DNA of 17,154 nt from an uncultured Collinsella sp. (GCA_900550785.1 URTL01000030.1:1-17154); one strand, 5' to 3'; shown: positions 1-6,638, numbered from the stretch's first letter. Program-made: numbers and translations. The notes: generated by a model not told the origin, from the letters alone.

Positions 1-668
1 CCAAAGCCGCCGCGACCGCCACGGTCGCCGCCACGGCCGCCACGGTCGTCACGGCCGCCGCGAGGACCGCGGTCCTCGTCCAGGCCCATGGCGACGAGCG
101 GAGCGATAACCTTATCGAGGGCAGCCATCAGCTCGGTGGCCTCCTCGTAAGAAAGCTCGGGCAGGAGCTTCTCCTTCTTGTTGGCAAGCTCGACCAGGCC
201 CTCAGCGGCATCCTCGGAAGCGAAGACGACGATCTTGCGCATATCGCCCTCGGCGTCGTCGATGCGGCCGACCAGATCGGCAGCCTCGGCCTCGGCCATC
301 AGGCCATCGAGCTCACGAAGGCGCATGCCCAGCAGGTCGGACATTTCCTTCTGCTCCATCTTGGGCTTGAGGTCAAGGAGCTTGATAGCGCGCTCGATGT
401 TCGCCATGCGCTCGGCCTTGGCCTCCTCCTCCTTGGAAATAGCAAAGCGACGGCTACGCAGCAGGCGGGCGGCCTTCTGCATCTTGTCCATCAGCTCTTC
501 GTCATCGTAATCAACGGCGGCCTCGACAACCTCGGCCTCCTCCTCGGCGGAAACCTCGTCAGCAGCCTCAACCTCGGCAGCTTCGGTCTCCACGGTCTCG
601 ACTGCCTCGACCTCGGCAGCCATGGTCTCGTTCTCGGTCTCGTTCATGATCTCTTCGTTCTCGGACAT
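1..668 (-). CDS. Acidic MarR-like winged-helix protein with RGG-rich tail (partial, 3' end outside window)
   Basis: I do not recognise a named gene. The frame starts at ATG 668, with AAGGAG four bases upstream, and stays open to the window edge, giving 222 complete codons. Three parts are visible. Residues 1-58 are very rich in Glu and Ala and look disordered. Residues about 60-195 form a helical core; within it about 92-155 reads like a MarR winged helix (a LLDLKP helix, a recognition-helix-like MSDLLGMRLRELDGLM, then a wing DAEGDMRKIVVF). From about residue 199 the protein becomes Gly/Arg/Asp repeats of the RGG/RDDRGG type and is still in them at the edge. MarR domains bind DNA, while RGG tails usually bind RNA or mediate condensation, so a nucleic-acid-binding regulator is inferred. 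The wing match is by eye only. The acidic head and basic tail could pair electrostatically. Confidence 0.8.
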   Translation of the reverse strand, partial: MSENEEIMNETENETMAAEVEAVETVETEAAEVEAADEVSAEEEAEVVEAAVDYDDEELMDKMQKAARLLRSRRFAISKEEEAKAERMANIERAIKLLDLKPKMEQKEMSDLLGMRLRELDGLMAEAEAADLVGRIDDAEGDMRKIVVFASEDAAEGLVELANKKEKLLPELSYEEATELMAALDKVIAPLVAMGLDEDRGPRGGRDDRGGRGGDRGGRGGF

Positions 669-681
669 GAGACTCCTTCTT

Positions 682-716
682 GGCCCTCTCGGGCATCATC
701 GCCCCATTCGCGGGGC
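682..716 (-). promoter_or_regulatory. Two tandem short hairpins in the 5' leader of the RGG protein gene
   Basis: Immediately upstream of the ribosome binding site are two perfect small inverted repeats: GCCC/GGGC with a 4-base loop (683-694) and GCCCC/GGGGC with a 6-base loop (701-716). Both lie in the presumed leader of the minus-strand gene starting at 668. Neither is followed by a T run, so they are not terminators. A role in mRNA stability or translational control is inference only. Confidence 0.35.
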
Positions 717-820
717 CCGTCGCGCACTCTTTGCGCTTTAAACATTCATGCCTCTCGGCAAAACGTCCATTAGTTTATGGTGTCGCCATCCAATCTAGCT
801 GCAGAATCTATGTGCACACA

Positions 821-2236
821 TTAATGCGACATGTGTGACTCGCGACGAGCGTACACCAGCGACGCCACGAACCCGACCACGGCAATTACAGCCGCCACAC
901 GCACGGCAGCTGCAAATCCAATCGCTTGGGCAACGTCGGTCGCAGCGCCAGCCGCGCCGGCAGTCGCTGCAGAACTCGAGAGCAGGCCGATAAACAGCGA
1001 CGGGCCAAACGATGCGGCAATCATATTCCACGTGTTAAGCAATGCCGTTCCGTGAGGATGCTCAGCGACAGGCAGCGTCTCCAAACCGGCCGTCTGCGAG
1101 GGGCTCAGCACCAAACCGACTCCGGCATACACCACAACGGTCAGCGCCACGACGACGCCGATGTTCATGCTTGCCGCCGTCATCGATATGGCAGTCTGCC
1201 CCACGGCAATCAGGGCAAAGCCGACCGGCAGCAGCGGCCATGCACCACGGGCGTCCATCACGCGTCCGCCCACAATCGAGGTCACGGCGTTGCAGGCAAT
1301 CGCCGGCAAAATGAGCAGGCCCGCAACATGTGCGGTCATGCCGTATGCGCCCTCAAAATAGAGCGGCAACAAAACGCTCATCGAGAACGTCGTCATCATC
1401 GACACCACCACAAGCAGGCACGCAGGCCAAAAACGAACGCTCGCCATGGGACGCACGTTAAGCACCGGATGCTCGAGCTTGAGCTGACGGGCCGCAAACA
1501 GGCCGAGCAGCACAACGGCGGCGAGAAGCGTCGCGATACCGGCAATCAGATTGGTCGAGAATTCGCCTACGGAATACACAAATGCCGTAATGCCGGCGGC
1601 GAGCAAAACAACCGACAGAATATCAAGCGTGGTGTTCGATCGCTCTCCGACATTCTGAACCAGCTTAACGCCCGCCGCAGCGACCGCAATGCCGCCCACC
1701 AGCGGCACTACGAACACCGCCCTCCAGCCAAACAACGTGCACATAAGACCGCTGATCACGGGTCCAAACGCCGGCCCCAGCGTAATGCAGGCACCGCCCA
1801 GGCTCAGATACAGGCCGAGCTTCTCGCGCGGAGCGCATGACAGCACCACGTTCATCATGAGCGGGAACAAGATGCCCGATCCCGCGGCCTGCAAAATACG
1901 GCTTGGCAGCAAAACGCTAAACGACGGAGCGAACAGGCACAGGACTTCGCCGGCGACCATGCATCCGCATGCGAAAAACAGCAGCTTGCGCGTCGAGAAA
2001 CGGCCGGATAGGAAGGCCATGATGGCCGTAAAGATCGACGTCACAATCATGTAGCCCGAGACGAGCCACTGTGCCGTGGTGGCACTCACCGAAAAGGCTG
2101 CCATAATGTCGTGCAACGCCACGTTAATGATGTTCTCGTTAAACGCGGCAACAAAGGCTGCAATATACATAACGACGAGAATCGCCGCAGTGGCCGATGG
2201 CGTTGCTTGAACTTGTTGCTGAGATTTGCTCCCCAT
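821..2236 (-). CDS. MFS transporter, DHA2 (EmrB/QacA) drug:H+ antiporter-like
   Basis: A 471-residue membrane protein with about 14 hydrophobic segments, the usual size and topology of the DHA2 branch of the major facilitator superfamily, which exports drugs and other amphiphiles by proton antiport. The N-terminal half carries the family pattern NENIINVAL in TM1, QWLVSGYMI in TM2, a short loop with GRFSTRKL (the motif A position) and LGPAFGPVISG in TM5 (motif C, typical of exporters). The start chosen is ATG 2236, preceded by AGGAAGG; the reading frame is open for 137 more codons upstream, but that stretch is low-complexity and runs through the divergent promoter region, so I exclude it. The gene is divergent from the deformylase-like gene at 2442. 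Substrate unknown. No clear terminator follows the stop. Confidence 0.9.
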   Translation of the reverse strand: MGSKSQQQVQATPSATAAILVVMYIAAFVAAFNENIINVALHDIMAAFSVSATTAQWLVSGYMIVTSIFTAIMAFLSGRFSTRKLLFFACGCMVAGEVLCLFAPSFSVLLPSRILQAAGSGILFPLMMNVVLSCAPREKLGLYLSLGGACITLGPAFGPVISGLMCTLFGWRAVFVVPLVGGIAVAAAGVKLVQNVGERSNTTLDILSVVLLAAGITAFVYSVGEFSTNLIAGIATLLAAVVLLGLFAARQLKLEHPVLNVRPMASVRFWPACLLVVVSMMTTFSMSVLLPLYFEGAYGMTAHVAGLLILPAIACNAVTSIVGGRVMDARGAWPLLPVGFALIAVGQTAISMTAASMNIGVVVALTVVVYAGVGLVLSPSQTAGLETLPVAEHPHGTALLNTWNMIAASFGPSLFIGLLSSSAATAGAAGAATDVAQAIGFAAAVRVAAVIAVVGFVASLVYARRESHMSH

Positions 2237-2282
2237 GCATTTCCTTCCTCTTGGAACGACAGTTGCATCGCCCCAGAGGAAC

Positions 2283-2311
2283 AGTCCAGGGCGAAAAATG
2301 AGCCCTAGACT
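2283..2311 (-). promoter_or_regulatory. Hairpin in the leader of the MFS exporter gene
   Basis: A 10-bp inverted repeat (2283-2292 with 2302-2311) around a 9-base A/T-rich loop lies about 50 bases upstream of the exporter start. The only imperfect pair is U-G if the minus strand is transcribed and A-C if the plus strand is, so the structure fits the exporter mRNA. There is no downstream T run, so it is not a simple terminator. It could be a regulator site or a leader element. Confidence 0.35.
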
Positions 2312-2441
2312 TACGCCAGACGCCGTACACGACGAGTCTGACAACATGGTCCAACGTCGAGAGATTGTAACGCGGACGCACAGCTTTCCTTCCGCGCTAT
2401 TATTAAAAGTCCACGAAAGCATGAGACATGAGGAGCCCGCC

Positions 2442-2852
2442 ATGATTAAGCCCATCATGAAATCCGAGTTCTTTTTGCGCCTGCCTTCCGAAGACGCGGG
2501 ACCCGACGATGCCGCGACCGGGCAGGACCTCCTGGATACACTCCACGAGCATGAGCGCAAGTGCGTGGGCCTCGCCGCCAACATGATCGGCGTGCGCAAA
2601 CGCATCATCTGCGTAAAGGACGGCAACAGGACACTCCTGATGTACAACCCTCAAATTCTTGAGCAGGTCAATGCCTATCAGACGAGCGAAGGATGTCTCT
2701 CGCTGATCGGCGAGCGTCCCTGTACCCGCTATCGCCGCATTAAGGTTGAGTATTTGGACGAGAACTTCGTCCACCGCATCAAAAACTTCTCGGGCTACAC
2801 CGCCGAAATCATCCAGCACGAAATCGACCACTGCACTGGGATAGTGATCTAG
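2442..2852 (+). CDS. Short peptide-deformylase-family protein (motif 1 Gln replaced by Met)
   Basis: A 136-residue member of the peptide deformylase (PDF) fold, which removes the N-formyl group from nascent proteins using a metal held by one Cys and two His. Start ATG 2442 is set by GAGGAG six bases upstream. Motif 1 is GLAANMIG at 43-50, where canonical enzymes have Gln in place of Met48; motif 2 is EGCLS at 83-87 with metal ligand Cys85; motif 3 is HEIDH at 126-130 with both His ligands and catalytic Glu127. The protein ends six residues after motif 3, so the usual C-terminal helix (true enzymes are about 150-190 residues) is missing. From memory, short AANMIG-type PDFs recur in Firmicutes. 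The lost Gln normally polarises the substrate carbonyl, so weak or altered activity is likely. Compare the paralog at 10178-10597. Confidence 0.88.
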   Translation: MIKPIMKSEFFLRLPSEDAGPDDAATGQDLLDTLHEHERKCVGLAANMIGVRKRIICVKDGNRTLLMYNPQILEQVNAYQTSEGCLSLIGERPCTRYRRIKVEYLDENFVHRIKNFSGYTAEIIQHEIDHCTGIVI

Positions 2853-2870
2853 TTCCGCCGATTCAAGAAA

Positions 2871-2905
2871 GCTCCCTGCAGCAAAACAACTGCAGGGAGC
2901 TTTTC
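2871..2905. terminator. Bidirectional rho-independent terminator
   Basis: A perfect 11-bp stem (GCTCCCTGCAG, 2871-2881, with 2890-2900) around an 8-base A-rich loop. It is followed by TTTT on the plus strand and by TTTCTTG on the minus strand. It sits between the convergent deformylase-like and alaA genes and can serve both. Confidence 0.9.
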
Positions 2906-2927
2906 ATAGTGCGGAGCTTCTATCCCA

Positions 2928-4448
2928 CTAGCTTTGGCGGTAGTGTTCGAAGAAGTCGGCGAGGTCTTCGAGGGACTCTTTAAGTACTTCCATGCGCGGC
3001 AGGTACACGATACGGAAGTGATCGGGCTCGGCCCAGTTAAAGCCGCCGCCGCGCGTGATGAGGATCTTCTTCTCGTGCAGCAGGTCGAGGGCGAACTGCT
3101 CGTCATCGGTGATGTTGAACTTCTTAACATCCATCTTGGGGAAGATGTAGAACGCCGCGCGCGGCTTAACCACCGAGATGCCGTCAATCTTGCTGAGTGC
3201 CTCATACACAAAGTTGCGCTGCTCGTAGACACGGCCGCCAGGACGGATGTAGTCGTTGACGGACTGATGGCCGCCGAGTGCCGTCTGAACGATCGATTGA
3301 GCCGGCACGTTGGAGCACAGGCGCATGTTAGAGAGCATGTTGACGCCCATGATGAAGTCGCTCATGCAGCGCTGGTTGCCCGAAAGCACCATCCAGCCAA
3401 TGCGATAGCCCGCGATCATGTGCGACTTGGAAAGGCCGCTAAAGGTGACGCAGGGCAGATCGGGAGCGAGCGAGGCAATCGAGACGTGCTCGTAGCCGTC
3501 CATGCACAGGCGGTCGTAGATCTCATCGGCAAAGATCATCAGCTGGTGCCTGCGCGCAACCTCAACGATGCCCTCGAGCACCTCGCGCGGATAGACGGAA
3601 CCCGTGGGGTTGTTGGGGTTGATGATGACGAGGGCCTTGGTCGCGCTCGTGATCTTGGACTCCATATCCTCCAGGTCGGGATACCAATCCGCCTGCTCAT
3701 CGCACAGATAGTGCACGGGATGACCGCCGGCAAGGGTTGCACACGCCGTCCAGAGCGGATAGTCGGGGCTGGGGATCAGAATCTCATCGCCGTTGTCGAG
3801 CAGCGCGTTCATCGAAAGCTGAATGAGTTCGGACACGCCGTTGCCCGTGTATATGTGCTCCATCTGAACATTGGGCAGGCCCTTGATCTGCGAGTACTGC
3901 ATGATTGCCTTGCGCGCAGAGAACAGGCCGCGCGAGTTGGAATAGCCTTCGCAGTCGGGCAGCTGCTGGCGCATATCCTTAATGACCTCATCGGGCGTGC
4001 GGAAACCAAAGGGCGCGGGGTTGCCGATGTTGAGCTTGAGGATGCGCTCGCCTTCGTCCTCCATACGGGCTGCCTCGTCGACGACGGGACCGCGCACGTC
4101 ATACAGGACATTCTCGAGTTTGGTGGATTTAGAAAAAGTACGCATGGTGGTGCTCCTTGGAATTTGAGCTGAGGGATGGGGTTCGGGCTTGGAATCGTTG
4201 CGAGGCGATGATGTCTCGCCTTGTTCGGCGTCACCGGCAAGCAGCCAGGTAACATCGACCTCCAAAATGCGGGCGAGCAGCTCTGCCACATCGCGCCGCG
4301 GAATCGTCTTGCCACTCACATATTGGCTCATCTGACTCTTGCCGAGTTTTTTGCCGAGCATCTCCGATGCGCGGATTACGTCCGACTGGCGAACGTCACG
4401 ATCGGACATGGTCTGTCGCAGGCGATCGCTAAACGTCTCTTGGGCCAC
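2928..4448 (-). CDS. alaA: XRE-type HTH domain fused to AlaA-like alanine aminotransferase
   Basis: A 506-residue fusion. Residues about 5-70 are an XRE/Cro helix-turn-helix (SDRLRQTMSDR, then SQMSQYVSGKTIPRRDVAELL), 71-101 a Pro/Ser/Glu-rich linker, and 102-506 a complete fold-type I PLP aminotransferase. The enzyme part is 405 residues, the length I recall for E. coli AlaA, and matches it closely by eye: SKSTKLENVLYDVRGPV, LNIGNPAPFGF, NPNNPTG, FADEIYD, the PLP lysine in GLSKS (Lys240 of the enzyme part) and the carboxylate-binding Arg in FRIVYLPR (Arg378). The expected reaction is pyruvate plus glutamate to alanine plus 2-oxoglutarate. The start is GTG 4448, because AAGGAGG lies five bases upstream; the frame is open 13 codons further with no such signal. 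A second in-frame start sits at the domain boundary (see 4143-4157). Self-regulation through the upstream GTTCAATT sites is inferred. Confidence 0.9.
   Translation of the reverse strand: MAQETFSDRLRQTMSDRDVRQSDVIRASEMLGKKLGKSQMSQYVSGKTIPRRDVAELLARILEVDVTWLLAGDAEQGETSSPRNDSKPEPHPSAQIPRSTTMRTFSKSTKLENVLYDVRGPVVDEAARMEDEGERILKLNIGNPAPFGFRTPDEVIKDMRQQLPDCEGYSNSRGLFSARKAIMQYSQIKGLPNVQMEHIYTGNGVSELIQLSMNALLDNGDEILIPSPDYPLWTACATLAGGHPVHYLCDEQADWYPDLEDMESKITSATKALVIINPNNPTGSVYPREVLEGIVEVARRHQLMIFADEIYDRLCMDGYEHVSIASLAPDLPCVTFSGLSKSHMIAGYRIGWMVLSGNQRCMSDFIMGVNMLSNMRLCSNVPAQSIVQTALGGHQSVNDYIRPGGRVYEQRNFVYEALSKIDGISVVKPRAAFYIFPKMDVKKFNITDDEQFALDLLHEKKILITRGGGFNWAEPDHFRIVYLPRMEVLKESLEDLADFFEHYRQS
4143..4157 (-). 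promoter_or_regulatory. Internal ribosome binding site and ATG at the HTH/aminotransferase boundary
   Basis: Inside the fusion gene, exactly where the AlaA homology begins, the minus strand reads AAGGAGC, six bases of spacer, then in-frame ATG (4145). Translation from here would give a 405-residue enzyme without the DNA-binding domain. The signal is as good as that of the upstream GTG start. Dual products are inference. Confidence 0.5.
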
Positions 4449-4466
4449 TAGAACCTCCTTGCTGGC

Positions 4467-4551
4467 AAAGTTCAATTTACAGAACACGAATTGAACCTGA
4501 GTTCAATTTAGGCAGCAGTATAGCGCGGCGCATTATCCGAAAGTTCAATTT
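4467..4551 (-). promoter_or_regulatory. Operator-like array upstream of the HTH-alaA fusion
   Basis: GTTCAATT occurs at 4470-4477, 4501-4508 and 4543-4550, and its inverse AATTGAAC at 4489-4496. The middle pair forms a perfect palindrome with 8-bp arms and a 4-base centre (4489-4508). The outer copies share the longer AAAGTTCAATTT. Direct-copy spacings of 31 and 42 bases are close to three and four helical turns. A -10-like TATACT (minus strand, 4522-4517) lies inside the array. Likely target of an HTH protein, possibly the fusion itself. Confidence 0.6.
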
Positions 4552-4578
4552 CACAAGAAAATGTACCGAGCCCTGAGA

Positions 4579-4612
4579 ATTGTCCCAAAGTGGACAATGA
4601 CGTGTACACGTC
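4579..4612 (-). repeat. Two abutting inverted repeats at the 3' end of the LysR gene
   Basis: A 7-bp inverted repeat ATTGTCC/GGACAAT with a 6-base loop (4579-4598) directly abuts a perfect 14-bp palindrome GACGTGTACACGTC (4599-4612), which reaches the LysR stop codon. There is no good T run, so this is either a weak terminator of the LysR transcript or a protein-binding site near the alaA promoter. Confidence 0.4.
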
Positions 4613-5469
4613 TAGAGATATTCGAGGAAACGAGCCGCCGCGAGCGAAACGTCGGCGGTGCGGTATATGGCGTTGATCTGCCGATGAGGATGTCCCTCGA
4701 GCGGGCGCACGGCAACATCGAACTGGCAGCGGCGCAAGATGAGCGCGGGAAGAATGCTCACGCCCAGGCCGTCCTCGACCATGGCCATAATCGCATAGTC
4801 ATCCCAGGTCGACAGCTTGGAGCGCACCGTCAGCCCCGCCCGACGGAACAGCGGCGTAATCTCGTCGTCGCCACCGCGTTCCAGCAGAATAAACTGCTCG
4901 TTGGCCAAATCGGCAAGGGAAACGACCTCCGCGGTGGCAAGCGAGGAGCCCGCTGGCACCACGGCCATCAGCTCGTCGCGCACCAAAGACCGCGATGCCA
5001 TGCCGTTTTCTCGGGGCTCACGTGGGATAAAGCCCAGGTCGCAGCGGCCTTCCGCCACCCATTGCTCAATCTCGGAGTAATCGCCCATCAGCAACTCATA
5101 ATCGACGTCCGGATGATCGGCGCGAAACCGCGCGATCACCGGCGGCAGTACATGGGTCGCCACACTCGAAAACGTACCGATACAGATCTTGCCACGCATG
5201 AGCCCTCGCATCTCGTCCACGCGTCGCTGCAGGCGGCCAAACTCTTCGCATAACGCCTCGACTGCCGGCATGACCTGCCGCCCGTCGGCGGAAAGCACCA
5301 CGCCCTCGCGGCTTCTATCGAGCACTTTAAAGCCCCAGTCGGCCTCAAGGTCTCCCACCATGCGGCTCACGCCCGACTGCGAATAGTTCAGCCGCTCTGC
5401 AGCACGCGTAAAGCTGCCGGCACGCACCGTCTCGAGCAGCACTTGCATCTTTTGGATATTGGTCTCCAC
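4612..5469 (-). CDS. LysR-family transcriptional regulator
   Basis: A 285-residue protein of standard LysR length. Residues about 4-63 are the winged-helix DNA-binding domain (LLETVRAGSFTRAAERLNYS, QSGVSRMVGDLE); from about residue 90 there is a periplasmic-binding-like effector domain (GKICIGTFSSVATHVLPPV, VEDGLGVSILPAL). The start is GTG 5469; the ribosome binding site is poor (a G-rich stretch upstream) and an ATG seven codons in is the alternative. It is transcribed divergently from the EamA transporter, the classic arrangement of a LysR regulator with its target. A perfect TATAAT lies on its strand at 5520-5515, and the palindrome at 5542-5558 lies upstream of it. The inducer is unknown; a metabolite exported by the neighbouring transporter is the natural guess. 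Confidence 0.92.
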   Translation of the reverse strand: METNIQKMQVLLETVRAGSFTRAAERLNYSQSGVSRMVGDLEADWGFKVLDRSREGVVLSADGRQVMPAVEALCEEFGRLQRRVDEMRGLMRGKICIGTFSSVATHVLPPVIARFRADHPDVDYELLMGDYSEIEQWVAEGRCDLGFIPREPRENGMASRSLVRDELMAVVPAGSSLATAEVVSLADLANEQFILLERGGDDEITPLFRRAGLTVRSKLSTWDDYAIMAMVEDGLGVSILPALILRRCQFDVAVRPLEGHPHRQINAIYRTADVSLAAARFLEYL

Positions 5470-5514
5470 GGCACGTCCCCGCCCTTACATGAGTATTTAT
5501 CATGTCATCCATGC

Positions 5515-5520
5515 ATTATA
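5515..5520 (-). promoter_or_regulatory. -10 element of the LysR promoter
   Basis: A perfect TATAAT on the minus strand, about 45 bases upstream of the LysR GTG. No good -35 lies 17 bases upstream, as is common for activator-dependent or autoregulated LysR promoters. The palindrome at 5542-5558 lies on the -35 side. Confidence 0.5.
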
Positions 5521-5541
5521 TTCGCTTTTCTTCTAAAGCCA

Positions 5542-5558
5542 GTTCACCCATAGTGAAC
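5542..5558. promoter_or_regulatory. LysR-type operator between the divergent LysR and EamA genes
   Basis: A perfect inverted repeat GTTCAC-N5-GTGAAC that contains the LysR-box geometry T-N11-A (T5544 to A5556). It is the most obvious dyad in this 118-base divergent region. It lies upstream of the TATAAT of the LysR gene and overlaps the expected -35 region of the EamA gene (GATATA at 5566-5571 is a candidate -10). Confidence 0.55.
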
Positions 5559-5587
5559 ATGCTCGGATATAGAGGGGATGTCAGCGC

Positions 5588-6499
5588 ATGAACAACGGAC
5601 TGTTTACGTACCTAGCAGCATTGCTATTGTTTGGCTCCAACGGCATCATCGCCGCTGCCATCGCGCTGCCGAGCTCCGATATCGTGCTCCTGCGCACGTT
5701 TTTGGGCGCGCTCTCGCTTGTCACTGTCCTCGCCATCACCCAACGCCATAAGTTGCAGGCGCCATCTCGCCCCCGCGAAGCCGCAGCCCTCCTCCTCTCG
5801 GGAGCCGCACTGGGCGCCAGCTGGATTTTTCTGTTCCGCGCCTACCAGACGATCGGCGTCGGCATATCCTCGCTGCTGTATTACTGCGGTCCCATCATCG
5901 TTATGGCGCTCTCCCCGCTCATCTTTGGCGAAAAGCTGACCGGCGGCAAAATCGCCGGGTTTATCGCCGTCGCCTGCGGCGCCTTCCTCATCGCGGCCCA
6001 AGGCCTCGGCGGCAATATGCCCATCGCGGGCATCGTGTGCGGCATCGCCTCGGCCTTCTGCTACGCGTTGATGGTCATTGCCAGCAAGGGAGCGCCACAT
6101 ATCGAAGGTCTCGAGAACTCCACGCTCCAGGTGAGCGCCGCCTTTGTAACCGCGTTGATCCTTACGCTCCTCACGCAAGGTGTCCCCTCGTTCCTCTCCC
6201 CCAGCATTGCCGCCGGCATCGATTGGCGCGCCGTTGCCATGCTCGGCATTGTCAACACAGGCATCGGTTGCCTGCTCTACTTTAGCGCCGTCGCCAAACT
6301 GCCTGTGCAGACCGTCGCCGTCGTCGGCTACCTTGAGCCGCTTTCGGCCGTCGTGTTCTCGGCCGTCCTTTTGGGCGAAACCATAACACCGGTCCGCCTG
6401 ATGGGCGCCGCGCTTATCATCGGCGGCGCGATTTTTTGCGAACTCGCCGGCAAACGCGCAAACATCAAGGCCGGCATCGCCCAGACAGCACGTGCTTAA
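5588..6499 (+). CDS. EamA/DMT-family inner-membrane transporter
   Basis: A 303-residue protein with about ten hydrophobic helices in two tandem EamA repeats, the usual build of drug/metabolite transporters that export amino acids, nucleosides or similar metabolites. Repeat 1 begins at the N terminus (LAALLLFGSNGIIA) and ends with PLIFGEKLTGGKIAGFIAV; repeat 2 begins near residue 145 (AGIVCGIASAFCYALMV) and ends with LLGETITPVRLMGAALIIGG. The Glu-containing GEKLT and GETIT loops at equivalent positions confirm the internal duplication. ATG 5588 follows GAGGGG with a rather long spacer. It is divergent from and probably controlled by the LysR gene at 4612-5469. The substrate cannot be told from sequence. 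Confidence 0.92.
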   Translation: MNNGLFTYLAALLLFGSNGIIAAAIALPSSDIVLLRTFLGALSLVTVLAITQRHKLQAPSRPREAAALLLSGAALGASWIFLFRAYQTIGVGISSLLYYCGPIIVMALSPLIFGEKLTGGKIAGFIAVACGAFLIAAQGLGGNMPIAGIVCGIASAFCYALMVIASKGAPHIEGLENSTLQVSAAFVTALILTLLTQGVPSFLSPSIAAGIDWRAVAMLGIVNTGIGCLLYFSAVAKLPVQTVAVVGYLEPLSAVVFSAVLLGETITPVRLMGAALIIGGAIFCELAGKRANIKAGIAQTARA

Positions 6500-6533
6500 T
6501 AGCCCCTGCTCTGAAATGCTACCTGCGTATATG

Positions 6534-6557
6534 AATAATCCCCAGATGGGGATTATT
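6534..6557. promoter_or_regulatory. Perfect 10-bp-arm palindrome between the EamA and kup genes
   Basis: The arms AATAATCCCC and GGGGATTATT surround a 4-base AGAT centre. There is no T run after the stem, so it is a poor intrinsic terminator. It lies 34 bases after the transporter stop and about 80 bases before the kup start, upstream of a possible -10 (TATAAA, 6596-6601). An operator for kup or an imperfect terminator for the EamA gene are both possible. Confidence 0.45.
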
Positions 6558-6638
6558 GTCTAAAACACCCCGATGTGCCAAACTGCTCTTATATGTATAA
6601 AGATGGCATAAAGGTCTACTGCTCGTGGCAGAGGCCAG

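Noticed and set aside
1..60. CCGCCACGGTCG-like tandem DNA repeat at the window start
   Set aside because: Explained by the Arg/Gly/Asp codons of the RGG tail of the minus-strand protein rather than by a separate DNA repeat element.
2237..2647. N-terminal extension of the MFS reading frame by 137 codons
   Set aside because: It overlaps the divergent promoter and the deformylase-like gene, has no membrane or domain features, and a good ribosome binding site marks ATG 2236.
2934..4172. 412-codon plus-strand open frame opposite the alaA fusion
   Set aside because: Antisense shadow of the aminotransferase domain; no family features and no ribosome binding site.
6500..6638. c-di-AMP (ydaO-type) riboswitch upstream of kup
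   Set aside because: The leader is far too short and lacks the conserved ydaO sequence blocks.
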